Shown: positions 50,367 through 58,381 of the stretch, in pieces
Layout of the letters: every line of letters starts with the position of its first letter
Position numbering within the stretch: the first letter of the stretch is position 1
DNA from: Bradyrhizobium glycinis
GTDB taxonomy: Bacteria; Pseudomonadota; Alphaproteobacteria; Rhizobiales; Xanthobacteraceae
DNA: 64,000 nt
Direction of reading: 5' to 3'
Assembly: GCF_016031655.1 (NCBI RefSeq)
Contig: NZ_JACCHQ010000005.1
Location: 62,001-126,000 of the forward strand
The notes under the pieces: generated by a model
Database searches by the model: none
The model's input: only the letters and a program-made list of their open reading frames with translations
Told to the model about the DNA's origin: nothing
Translations under genes and position numbers: made by a program

Positions 50367-53090
50367 ATGGTCCGAGAGCGCCGCGATCCCGAACAACGTC
50401 CGTCACCGGAGGCCCTGCTGGAAGCGGCGCGCCGGGAGGAGAGCGCGAGCGGCAGGCTGAAGATCTTCGTCGGCGCCGCTCCCGGGGTCGGCAAGACCTA
50501 CGAGATGCTGCAAAGCGCCCATGCCAAGCGCAAGGCCGGCGTCGATATCGTGGTCGGCTTCGTCGAGACCCACGGCCGCGCCGAGACCGAGGCGCTGATG
50601 CGCGGTCTCGAAGTAGTCCCGCGCAGGAGGCTGGAGTACCGCGGCCAGATCGTCGAGGAGATGGATCTCGACGCGGTGATCGCGCGGCGGCCGCAGATCG
50701 CGCTGGTCGACGAGCTCGCCCACACCAATGCATCCGGAAGCCGGCATCCCAAGCGCTATCTCGATGTCGAGGAGCTGCTCTCCCACGGCATCGACGTCTA
50801 CACCGCCGTCAACATCCAGCACATCGAGAGCCTGAACGACGTCGTCGCCCAGATCACCCACGTCAGGGTGCGCGAGACCGTGCCGGATTCGGTGTTCGAC
50901 CGCGCCGACGCGATCGAGCTGATCGATCTCACGCCCGACGACCTGATCCAGCGGTTGAAGGAGGGCAAGGTCTATGTGCCCAAGCAGGCCGAGCGGGCGC
51001 TCGAGCATTATTTCTCGCAGGGCAATCTCACCGCGCTGCGCGAGCTGGCGCTGCGCCGCACCGCCGAGCGTGTCGACGAGCAACTGCTCACCCACATGCA
51101 GGCGAATGCGATTCCCGGCCCCTGGGCCGCGGGCGAGCGCATCCTGGTCTGCGTCAGCGAGGATCCGCGCGCGGCCGGCCTCGTGCGCTACACCAAGCGA
51201 TTGGCCGACCGGCTGCATGCGCCCTTCACCGCGATCTCGATCGAGACGCGGCGGTCGCTGCAATTGTCCGACGAGGAGCGGGATCGGCTGGCCGATACGC
51301 TGCGGCTGGCGGAAGCGCTCGGCGGCGAAGCGCTGACCATTCCCGCCGTCGGCCGCCGCATTGCCGACGACGTCGTCAATTTCGCGCAAGGCAACAACGT
51401 CACCCAGATCGTGATCGGCAAGTCGACGCGCTCGCGCTGGTTCGAGATGACGCGCGGCTCCGTCGTGCACGATCTGGTGCGCCGCGCCGGCAACATCACC
51501 GTCCATGTCATCGCCGGCGACGAGCTGCCCGGCGAGGCCGCGCCCAAGACGGCGGTGCAGACCGCTGCGCGCTCGGAGCCGTTCAATCCGCTGCCGTACC
51601 TGAAGGCGCTCGGCATCGTGTTGATCGGACTTGGCGCCGCCGAGCTGATCCAGCCATATTTCGGCATCGAGAACGTAGATCTCGTGCTGCTGACCTCGGT
51701 CGTCGCGGTGGCCGTGCGCTACGGCCTGTGGCCCTCGCTGCTGGCCACGGTGGCGGCTTCGCTCTGCTACAATTTCTTCTTCATCCCGCCGATCTACACC
51801 TTCACGATCACGGATCCGACCAACGTCGCCGCGTTCGTGCTGTTCATGGTGGTGGCGATGATCGTCTCCAATGTCGCGGCGCGCGTGCGCATCCAGGCCG
51901 ACACCGCGATCGGCCGGATCAGGATGACCGAGCAGCTCTATGCCTTCAGCCGCAAGCTCGCCGGCACCGCCACGCTCGACGACGTGTTGTGGGCGAGCGC
52001 CTACCAGATTGCATTGATGCTCAAGGTGCGCGTGGTGTTGCTGTTGCCCGATGAAGGCCTGCTGACGGTCAAATCAGGCTATCCGCCCGAGGACGAGCTC
52101 GACCAGGCCGACCTTGCCGCCGCCAACTGGGCCTGGAGCAACGACCGCCCCGCCGGCCGCGGCTCGGACACCGTGCCGGGCGCAAAACGGCTGTTCCTGC
52201 CGATGCGCACCGGCCGAGGGCCGATCGGCGTGATCGGCATCGACAACGATCGTACCGGTCCACTGCTGACGCCGGACCAGCGGCGGCTGCTCGATGCGCT
52301 GGTCGACCAGGGCGCACTCGCGATCGAGCGCGTGCTGCTGGTCGAGGACATGGACCGCGTCAAGCGCACCGTCGAAAGCGAGCGGCTGCGCTCGGCGCTA
52401 TTGACCTCGATCTCGCACGACCTGAAGACGCCGCTCGCCTCGGTGTTAGGGGCAGCCTCGACCATGCGCGATCTCGCCGGTGCGCTCTCGGACACCGAGA
52501 AGCGCGACCTGCTCGCAACCGTCATCGACGAATCCGAGCGGCTCAACCGCTTCATCGCCAATCTGCTCGACATGACCAAGCTCGAATCCGGCGCCATCGT
52601 GCCCAACACGGCGTTGCACGATCTCGGCGAAATCGTCGGCAGCGCGCTGCGGCGCGCCGGCAAGATCCTCAGCCGCCACAAGGTCGAGCTGGTGCTGGCG
52701 GCCGATCTGCCGATGCTCCAGCTCGATGCCGTGCTGTTCGAGCAGGTTCTGTTCAACCTGCTCGACAACGCCGCGAAATACTCGCCGCCCGAGACCACGA
52801 TCTCGATCCGCGGACGGCGCGATGGCACTCAAGTCGTGCTCGAGGTCGCCGACGAGGGCGCGGGCATACCAGCGGACGAGCTCGAAAGCGTGTTCGACAA
52901 GTTCTATCGCGTGCAGAAAGGCGATCACGTCCGCCCCGGCACCGGGCTCGGGCTTGCCATCTCCCGCGGCTTCGTCGAGGCGATGCGCGGCACGATCTCC
53001 GCTGCCAATCGCAGCGAGCGGAGCGGCGCGGTCCTCACCATACGCTTGCCCATTCCGGCAGAGAGCCACGCATTGGATACCGCCGCATGA
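50367..53090 (+). CDS. kdpD: Sensor histidine kinase of the Kdp system
   Basis: This 907-residue membrane kinase begins with the KdpD domain (about 25-235), with Walker-like GAAPGVGKTYEML and DELAHTNASGSRH, then a universal-stress-like domain (about 250-380), four helices (about 405-510), a GAF domain, and the HisKA/HATPase module with H684 in SISHDLKTPLA. The N-, G- and F-box residues are in DNAAKYSPP, DEGAGIP and GTGLGLAIS. It senses low K+ or turgor. It overlaps kdpE by four bases. Confidence 0.97.
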   Translation: MVRERRDPEQRPSPEALLEAARREESASGRLKIFVGAAPGVGKTYEMLQSAHAKRKAGVDIVVGFVETHGRAETEALMRGLEVVPRRRLEYRGQIVEEMDLDAVIARRPQIALVDELAHTNASGSRHPKRYLDVEELLSHGIDVYTAVNIQHIESLNDVVAQITHVRVRETVPDSVFDRADAIELIDLTPDDLIQRLKEGKVYVPKQAERALEHYFSQGNLTALRELALRRTAERVDEQLLTHMQANAIPGPWAAGERILVCVSEDPRAAGLVRYTKRLADRLHAPFTAISIETRRSLQLSDEERDRLADTLRLAEALGGEALTIPAVGRRIADDVVNFAQGNNVTQIVIGKSTRSRWFEMTRGSVVHDLVRRAGNITVHVIAGDELPGEAAPKTAVQTAARSEPFNPLPYLKALGIVLIGLGAAELIQPYFGIENVDLVLLTSVVAVAVRYGLWPSLLATVAASLCYNFFFIPPIYTFTITDPTNVAAFVLFMVVAMIVSNVAARVRIQADTAIGRIRMTEQLYAFSRKLAGTATLDDVLWASAYQIALMLKVRVVLLLPDEGLLTVKSGYPPEDELDQADLAAANWAWSNDRPAGRGSDTVPGAKRLFLPMRTGRGPIGVIGIDNDRTGPLLTPDQRRLLDALVDQGALAIERVLLVEDMDRVKRTVESERLRSALLTSISHDLKTPLASVLGAASTMRDLAGALSDTEKRDLLATVIDESERLNRFIANLLDMTKLESGAIVPNTALHDLGEIVGSALRRAGKILSRHKVELVLAADLPMLQLDAVLFEQVLFNLLDNAAKYSPPETTISIRGRRDGTQVVLEVADEGAGIPADELESVFDKFYRVQKGDHVRPGTGLGLAISRGFVEAMRGTISAANRSERSGAVLTIRLPIPAESHALDTAA

Positions 53091-53776
53091 GCGCTGCTCC
53101 GATCAAGGTCCTGGTCATCGACGACGAGCCGCCGATCCGCAAATTGTTGCGGATGGGGCTGACGACACAAGGGTACGAGATACTTGAGGCGTCGAACGGC
53201 AAGACCGCGCTGGAGAAGCTCGGCGAGGAGCCGGCGCTGATCATCCTCGATCTCGGATTGCCCGACGTTCAGGGCCATGAGCTGCTCCGCACCATCCGCG
53301 CCCGCAACGACGGCGTGCCGATCGTGGTGCTGTCGAGCCGCGGCGACGAAGCCGGCAAGGTCCAGGCGCTGGATCTCGGCGCCGACGATTATCTGACCAA
53401 GCCATTCGGCATGGAAGAGCTCCTGGCGCGCCTGCGCGCCGCGCTGCGCCACCAGCTTCAGGTCAAGGGCGAGCGCCCGGTATTCCGCAGCGGCGATCTT
53501 TCGGTCGATCTCGTCCGCCGCATCGTCAAGGTCGGGGAGCGCGAGGTGAAGCTCTCGCCGAAGGAATACGACCTGTTGCGGGTACTGGTCCAGCACGCCG
53601 GCAAAGTGCTCACCCACCGCTTCCTGCTGAAGGAGCTGTGGGACGAATTGACCGACGCGCAATATCTGCGCGTCTATGTCCGCCAGCTCCGCCAGAAGAT
53701 CGAAGCCGATCCGGAGCGGCCGCAATACGTGCTGACGGAAACCGGGATCGGGTATCGGCTGAAGGCGGGGGATTGA
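53087..53776 (+). CDS. kdpE: Response regulator of the Kdp system
   Basis: The 229-residue OmpR-type regulator has a receiver domain with D12/D13 and the phosphoacceptor D55 (LIILDLGLPD), Lys in LTKPFG, and a C-terminal winged helix (about 130-225) with LSPKEYDLLRVLVQHAGKVLTHRFLL and VYVRQLRQKIE. It activates the kdp promoter when phosphorylated by KdpD. The overlap of its start with the kdpD stop suggests coupled translation. Confidence 0.97.
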   Translation: MSAAPIKVLVIDDEPPIRKLLRMGLTTQGYEILEASNGKTALEKLGEEPALIILDLGLPDVQGHELLRTIRARNDGVPIVVLSSRGDEAGKVQALDLGADDYLTKPFGMEELLARLRAALRHQLQVKGERPVFRSGDLSVDLVRRIVKVGEREVKLSPKEYDLLRVLVQHAGKVLTHRFLLKELWDELTDAQYLRVYVRQLRQKIEADPERPQYVLTETGIGYRLKAGD

Positions 53777-53810
53777 CGTTTTCTGTTGGGGCGCGATTCT
53801 GTATCCACAT

Positions 53811-53897
53811 CGTCATTGCGAGCGCAGCGAAGCAATCCAGAGCCCCTCCGCGGAGGCGGTCTGGATTGCTTCGTCGCAAGGGCTCCTCGCAATGACG
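53811..53897. repeat. CATTGCGAG-family repeat after kdpE
   Basis: CGTCATTGCGAGCGCAGCG...AAGCAATCC and GGATTGCTTCG...CTCGCAATGACG frame the element, with CCTCCGCGGAGG in the middle. It lies between the convergent kdpE and ku genes and may end both messages. Confidence 0.85.
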
Positions 53898-53908
53898 CCG
53901 GTGTAAAA

Positions 53909-54796
53909 CTACCCCGCCTTCCTGTGCCGTGCCGTTGACCGATGCGCCTTCTTCGCGGCTCCTCTCTGCCGTCCTGTCGCCCGGCGCGCATGGGACTTCG
54001 CCGCCGTCTTCTTCCCGCCGCGTCCCTTCAGGCTCTGCTTCAGTGCGTCCATCAGGCTGATGACGTTGCTCGGTCGCTCCTCGGGCTCCGGCAGCTCGAT
54101 CTTCTTGCCGCTCGCCTTGCGCTTCACCAGGGCCTTCAACGCGTCCTCGTATTCGTCCTTGAACTTGCTGGGGTCGAAATGCGCCGCCTTGGTTCGCAGG
54201 ATGTGGCCGGCGAGCTCGACCATGTCCTTGGTAATCTTCGGGCTCTTGATATCGTCGAAGAACTGGTCCTCCTCGCGCAGCTCGTAAGGGAAGCGCAGCG
54301 TGGTGCCGAGCAGGCCCTTGCCGAGCGGCTCGATCGCCATCACGTGCTCACGGTTGGTCAGAACGATCTTGGCGAGCGCGACGCGCTCCTCGTCCTTCAT
54401 GGCGTCGCGGATCACCGCGAATGCATCGACTGCGGCCTTGCCGTCGGGGGCGATGTAATAGGGATGGTTGAGATAGCGCTGATCGATCTCATCGCGCGGC
54501 ACGAAGCTTTCGATGTCGATGGTATGGTTGCTCTCGATCTGGACCGCCTCGAGCTCCTCCGGCTCGATCTCGACATACTTGCCCTTGCGCAGCTCGTAGC
54601 CGCGGCCCTTCTGATCGCTCTCGACGACGTCACCGGTCTCGGAATCGATCATCTGCTGCTTGAGCCGGTTCCCGGTCTCGCGGTTGATCAGGTGAAATCG
54701 CGTCTTCTCGGCTGCGGTGGTGGCCGGATAAAGCACGACGGGGCAACTGACCAGCGACAGCTTCAACGTTCCCTTCCAATAGGCGCGCGGGGCCAT
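53909..54796 (-). CDS. ku: Ku protein of non-homologous end joining
   Basis: This 295-residue bacterial Ku has the core Ku fold with YWKGTLKLSLVSCPVVLYPA, FHLINRETGNRLK, FVPRDEIDQRYL and the ring-forming central region. The C-terminal tail is rich in Lys/Arg and Ala (GRGGKKTAAKSHARRATGRQ), typical for DNA contact in rhizobial Ku proteins. GGAG precedes the ATG at 54796. It binds DNA ends and recruits LigD, which is divergent from it. Both genes share a palindromic promoter region. Confidence 0.97.
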   Translation of the reverse strand: MAPRAYWKGTLKLSLVSCPVVLYPATTAAEKTRFHLINRETGNRLKQQMIDSETGDVVESDQKGRGYELRKGKYVEIEPEELEAVQIESNHTIDIESFVPRDEIDQRYLNHPYYIAPDGKAAVDAFAVIRDAMKDEERVALAKIVLTNREHVMAIEPLGKGLLGTTLRFPYELREEDQFFDDIKSPKITKDMVELAGHILRTKAAHFDPSKFKDEYEDALKALVKRKASGKKIELPEPEERPSNVISLMDALKQSLKGRGGKKTAAKSHARRATGRQRGAAKKAHRSTARHRKAG

Positions 54797-54825
54797 TCCA
54801 TTCTCCAGCGTTCTCAAGGCGTTTT

Positions 54826-54858
54826 GGAACCCCAACCGTCCCATGGGGTTTTGGTTCC
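54826..54858. promoter_or_regulatory. Palindromic, superimposed divergent EcfG-type promoters of ku and ligD
   Basis: On the plus strand GGAAC (54826-54830), 16 bases, then GGTT (54847-54850). On the minus strand GGAAC (54858-54854), 16 bases, then GGTT (54837-54834). Both share one symmetry centre at 54842, and both match the GGAAC-N16/17-(C)GTT form of the alphaproteobacterial general-stress sigma factor. Distances to starts are 64 (ligD) and 37 (ku) bases. Confidence 0.75.
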
Positions 54859-54914
54859 GGGCGAGACTTTCGCCGTGATAGGCTTCAAGTGCCCAACGAG
54901 AAGCGGGACGGGAC

Positions 54915-57590
54915 GTGCTGCAGAAACTCTCCACCTACCGACAGAAGCGGGACTTCGAGAAGACGCCGGAGCCATCGGGCAAGACGGCCGTGGCGCCATC
55001 GAAACAGCGGCGCTTCGTGATCCAGAAGCATGATGCGAGCCGGCTGCACTACGACCTCCGGCTCGAATTCGACGGCGTGTTCAAGTCCTGGGCGGTGACG
55101 AAGGGGCCTTCGCTCGATCCCCATGACAAGCGGCTTGCGGTCGAAGTCGAGGACCATCCGCTCGACTATGGCGATTTCGAAGGCACGATCCCCGAAGGGC
55201 AGTACGGCGGCGGCACCGTGATGCTGTGGGACCGCGGCACCTGGGAATCGGACAATCCGGAAGCCGGCTTCAAGAAGGGTGATCTGAAGTTCACGCTGCA
55301 CGGCGACAAGCTGCAGGGAAGCTGGGTCCTGGTGCGGATGCGCAACCGCGGCGGCGAGAAGCGGACCAACTGGCTCCTGATCAAGCATCGCGACGAACAT
55401 GTCCGCGAAGGCGCGGACAACGACATTCTCGAGCAGGACAAGTCCGTCGCCTCCGGCCGCACCATGGAGCAGATCGCCGCGGGCAAGGGCCGCGCACCGA
55501 AGCCGTTCATGCTGGCCAAGGGCACCAAGGGCAAGGCCGACGCAGTCTGGCAGTCCAATCGTGCCGAGGAGACGAAAGGGCGCACGGTGAAGCCGGCGCC
55601 GCGCACCGCGTTGAAAGCCGGCAAAGCGGTGAAAAAGGCCGCGACGACTGCGACGAAGGCCAAGACGGTGTCGAACATGCCGGATTTCGTCGCGCCGCAG
55701 CTCTGCACCCTGGTCGAGCGGCCGCCCGGAGACGAGGGCTGGTGCCACGAGATCAAGTTCGACGGCTATCGCGTCCAGCTCCGGGTCGAGGACGGCGAGG
55801 CGGCGCTGAAGACGCGCAAGGGTCTCGACTGGACGAGCAAGTTCGCCTCCATCGCCGAGGAAGCCACCGCGCTGCCGGACGTGATGATCGACGGCGAGAT
55901 CGTCGCGCTCGACCATAACGGTGCGCCGAACTTCTCCTCGCTGCAAGCGGCGCTATCCGATGGCAAGACCGACGACCTGATCTTCTTCGCCTTCGATCTG
56001 CTTTTCGCAGAGAGCGAGGATTACCGCCGCCTGCCGCTCAGCGAACGCAAGGCCCGGCTGAAGGAGCTGCTGGACCAGCGCAAGCGGAAATCGAGCCAGA
56101 TCCGCTATGTCGAGCATTTCGAGAGCGGCGGCGATGCGGTGCTGCAATCGGCCTGCAAGCTCGAGCTCGAAGGCGTGGTGTCGAAGAAGCTGAACGCGCC
56201 GTATCGTTCGGGGCGCACCGAGAGCTGGGTCAAGTCGAAATGCCGCGCCGGCCACGAGGTGGTGATCGGTGGCTACAAGACCACCAACGGCAAATTCCGC
56301 TCGCTGATGGCAGGCGTGCAGCGCGGCGATCATCTCGCCTTCGTCGGCATGGTCGGCACCGGCTTTGGCGCGGACAAGGTCAAGCGCATCATGCCGGCGC
56401 TGAAGGCGATTGAGAGCAAGCAAAGCCCGTTCGGCGGCAAGAACGCGCCGAAGAAGACGCGGGACGTGCACTGGCTGAAGCCGGAGCTCGTCGCCGAGAT
56501 CGAGTTCGCGGGCTTCACGGCTGACGGCAACATCCGCCAGGCGGCGTTCAAGGGCTTGCGGCAGGACAAGTCGGCCGAGGAGGTCGAGGCCGAGACGCCC
56601 GTCGATACCGAACTCGCCGAGCCCCAGGCCAAGAAGCCGGCGCGCACGAAGGCGGGCCGGCAACCGAAGCAAGCCGCCCAAAATGCCGAGGTCATGGGTG
56701 TCGTCATCTCCAAGCCGGACAAGGAGCTCTGGCCCGATGACGGCGATGGTGGCGTGGTCACCAAGCTGGACCTTGCCCGCTATCTCGAAGCCGTCGGCGA
56801 ATGGATGATCGTGCACCTCAAGGGCCGGCCGTGCTCGCTGATCCGCGCGCCCGACGGCATCAAGGGCGAATGCTTCTTCCAGCGCCATGCGATGCAGGGA
56901 ACGTCGAACCTTCTGGAGCTCGCGCGGGTCTCCGGCGACCGCAAGCCGTATCTTCAGATCGACCGGATCGAAGGGCTCGCCGCGGTGGCGCAGATCGGCG
57001 GCGTCGAGCTGCATCCGTGGAACTGCGCGCCCTATGCCTATGACACCCCGGGCCGCCTGGTGTTCGATCTCGATCCCGCCCCTGATGTGGACTTTCCCGA
57101 CGTCGTCGAGGCGGCCAAGGAGATGCGGCAGCGGCTCGCTGACATCGGCATGGACAGCTTCTGCAAGACCACCGGCGGCAAGGGCCTTCATGTCGTGGTG
57201 CCACTGCTCCATGGCGCGCGCGACAAGGTGAACTGGAAGGAGGCCAAGGCATTTGCGCAAGGCGTCTGCCAGTGGATGGCCGACGACGATCCCGAACGCT
57301 ATCTGCTCAACATGTCGAAGAAGCTGCGCAAGGGAAAGATCTTCCTGGATTATCTGCGCAACGACCGCATGTCGACGGCGGTGGCCCCGCTATCGCCGCG
57401 GGCGCGCGCCGGGGCCACGGTGTCGATGCCGCTGACCTGGGCGCAGGTGAAGAGCGATCTCGATCCCAAGCGCTATACGCTGCGCACCGTGCCGGCCCTG
57501 CTGGCGCGATCGAAGGCGTGGGAGGGTTACGACGATGCCGCCGCATCGATCAAGGCGGCGATGAAGAAGCTGGCGGGGAAGGTGAAGTAG
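54915..57590 (+). CDS. ligD: ATP-dependent DNA ligase LigD (end-joining, multi-domain)
   Basis: The 891-residue protein has all three LigD domains in the order phosphoesterase, ligase, polymerase. The 3'-phosphoesterase domain is at about 30-190 ([27 protein letters not shown]). The ligase domain is at about 250-540, with the adenylated Lys281 in EIKFDGYR. The polymerase/primase domain is at about 590-880, with metal Asp718/Asp720 in [11 protein letters not shown]. It starts at GTG 54915 behind a weak GGGAC. It repairs double-strand breaks with Ku. Confidence 0.97.
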   Translation: MLQKLSTYRQKRDFEKTPEPSGKTAVAPSKQRRFVIQKHDASRLHYDLRLEFDGVFKSWAVTKGPSLDPHDKRLAVEVEDHPLDYGDFEGTIPEGQYGGGTVMLWDRGTWESDNPEAGFKKGDLKFTLHGDKLQGSWVLVRMRNRGGEKRTNWLLIKHRDEHVREGADNDILEQDKSVASGRTMEQIAAGKGRAPKPFMLAKGTKGKADAVWQSNRAEETKGRTVKPAPRTALKAGKAVKKAATTATKAKTVSNMPDFVAPQLCTLVERPPGDEGWCHEIKFDGYRVQLRVEDGEAALKTRKGLDWTSKFASIAEEATALPDVMIDGEIVALDHNGAPNFSSLQAALSDGKTDDLIFFAFDLLFAESEDYRRLPLSERKARLKELLDQRKRKSSQIRYVEHFESGGDAVLQSACKLELEGVVSKKLNAPYRSGRTESWVKSKCRAGHEVVIGGYKTTNGKFRSLMAGVQRGDHLAFVGMVGTGFGADKVKRIMPALKAIESKQSPFGGKNAPKKTRDVHWLKPELVAEIEFAGFTADGNIRQAAFKGLRQDKSAEEVEAETPVDTELAEPQAKKPARTKAGRQPKQAAQNAEVMGVVISKPDKELWPDDGDGGVVTKLDLARYLEAVGEWMIVHLKGRPCSLIRAPDGIKGECFFQRHAMQGTSNLLELARVSGDRKPYLQIDRIEGLAAVAQIGGVELHPWNCAPYAYDTPGRLVFDLDPAPDVDFPDVVEAAKEMRQRLADIGMDSFCKTTGGKGLHVVVPLLHGARDKVNWKEAKAFAQGVCQWMADDDPERYLLNMSKKLRKGKIFLDYLRNDRMSTAVAPLSPRARAGATVSMPLTWAQVKSDLDPKRYTLRTVPALLARSKAWEGYDDAAASIKAAMKKLAGKVK

Positions 57591-57594
57591 TGAA

Positions 57595-57683
57595 GTAGGG
57601 TGGGCAAAGCGAAGCGTGCCCACCACCTTCTTGCTTTCGAGCGAAGCGGTGGGCACGGCGCGTTGCGCCTTTGCCCACCCTAC
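57595..57683. repeat. GTAGGGTGGGCAAAG-family palindromic repeat
   Basis: GTAGGGTGGGCAAAG and CTTTGCCCACCCTAC frame the element, with the inner arms GCGTGCCCACC and GGTGGGCACGGC. It follows the ligD stop by four bases and could act as its terminator. Confidence 0.8.
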
Positions 57684-57716
57684 GAAGCTCGCGCTCGCTC
57701 CGGAATGACCGCCTGA

Positions 57717-57881
57717 CTAGATCCGGCCCATCAGCAGCAGGATCAGCAGAATGACGATGACGAGCCCGAGGCCGCCGCCGCCGTAATAGCCGGTGCCGTA
57801 GAACGGCCCGCCGCCGATGCCGCTGAAGCCGCCGAGCAGGGCGATGATCAAGATGATCAGAATGATCGTGCCGATTGACAT
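57717..57881 (-). CDS. DUF3309 family small membrane protein
   Basis: This 54-residue protein has two hydrophobic helices (TIILIILIIALLGG and LGLVIVILLILLLMG) separated by a Gly/Tyr/Phe-rich loop (GGGPFYGTGYYGGGGLG). That is the DUF3309 pattern common in rhizobia. GGAGG precedes the ATG at 57881. It is likely a stress-related membrane peptide; a candidate EcfG-type promoter is upstream. Function unknown. Confidence 0.85.
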   Translation of the reverse strand: MSIGTIILIILIIALLGGFSGIGGGPFYGTGYYGGGGLGLVIVILLILLLMGRI

Positions 57882-57943
57882 GCGAATCTCCTCCAGCCCT
57901 TCGTAAGAAGGGTCATTGCAACCTGTCCCCGTTGTGCGGGGGC

Positions 57944-57968
57944 AACTTGCCGCAGGTTGTAAAGTTCC
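57944..57968 (-). promoter_or_regulatory. Candidate EcfG-type promoter of the DUF3309 gene
   Basis: On the minus strand GGAAC (57968-57964), 16 bases, then AGTT (57947-57944). It is close to GGAAC-N16-CGTT and lies 63 bases before the start. CAACCTG...CAGGTTG also frames part of it. Confidence 0.4.
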
Positions 57969-58061
57969 GGCTTTGAAACACGGCTGGGGGATCAACTTAC
58001 ATGGAACCTTTGTTGGTCGACCCGACATGATTATGTGACGTCAGTCAGAAGAGGCAGGACC

Positions 58062-58379
58062 ATGTCAGCACCGCTCGTCGTCTCGATTCCGCATCGTCTC
58101 GGCCGTGAGGAGGCGGTGCGCCGGCTCAAGACGGGGCTCGGCCGCGCCGCGGCGAGCATTCCCGTGATGCAGGTCGAGGAGGAACGCTGGACTGGCGACA
58201 CTATGGCCTTCCGCATCCGCGCGCTCGGCCAGGTCGCGACCGGGCAGGTCGAGGTTGGCGACGATCAGGTCCGGGTCGAGGTGGTGCTGCCCTGGCTGTT
58301 GCAGCGCTTTGCTGAGATGGCGCAGGCCACGATCAGGAAGCGCGGCCAATTGCTGCTGACCAAGGACGGGGGCAAGTAA
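58062..58379 (+). CDS. Polyhydroxyalkanoic acid system family protein
   Basis: The 105-residue protein matches the small PHA-granule-associated family: LVVSIPHRLGREEAVRRLKTGL at the start, then MQVEEERWTGDTMAFRIRALGQ, and WLLQRFAEMAQATIRKRGQLLL at the end. GAGGCAGG precedes the ATG. Its stop is two bases from that of the convergent treY. It is likely to act on PHA or other carbon-storage granules; details unknown. Confidence 0.85.
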   Translation: MSAPLVVSIPHRLGREEAVRRLKTGLGRAAASIPVMQVEEERWTGDTMAFRIRALGQVATGQVEVGDDQVRVEVVLPWLLQRFAEMAQATIRKRGQLLLTKDGGK

Positions 58380-58381
58380 CT

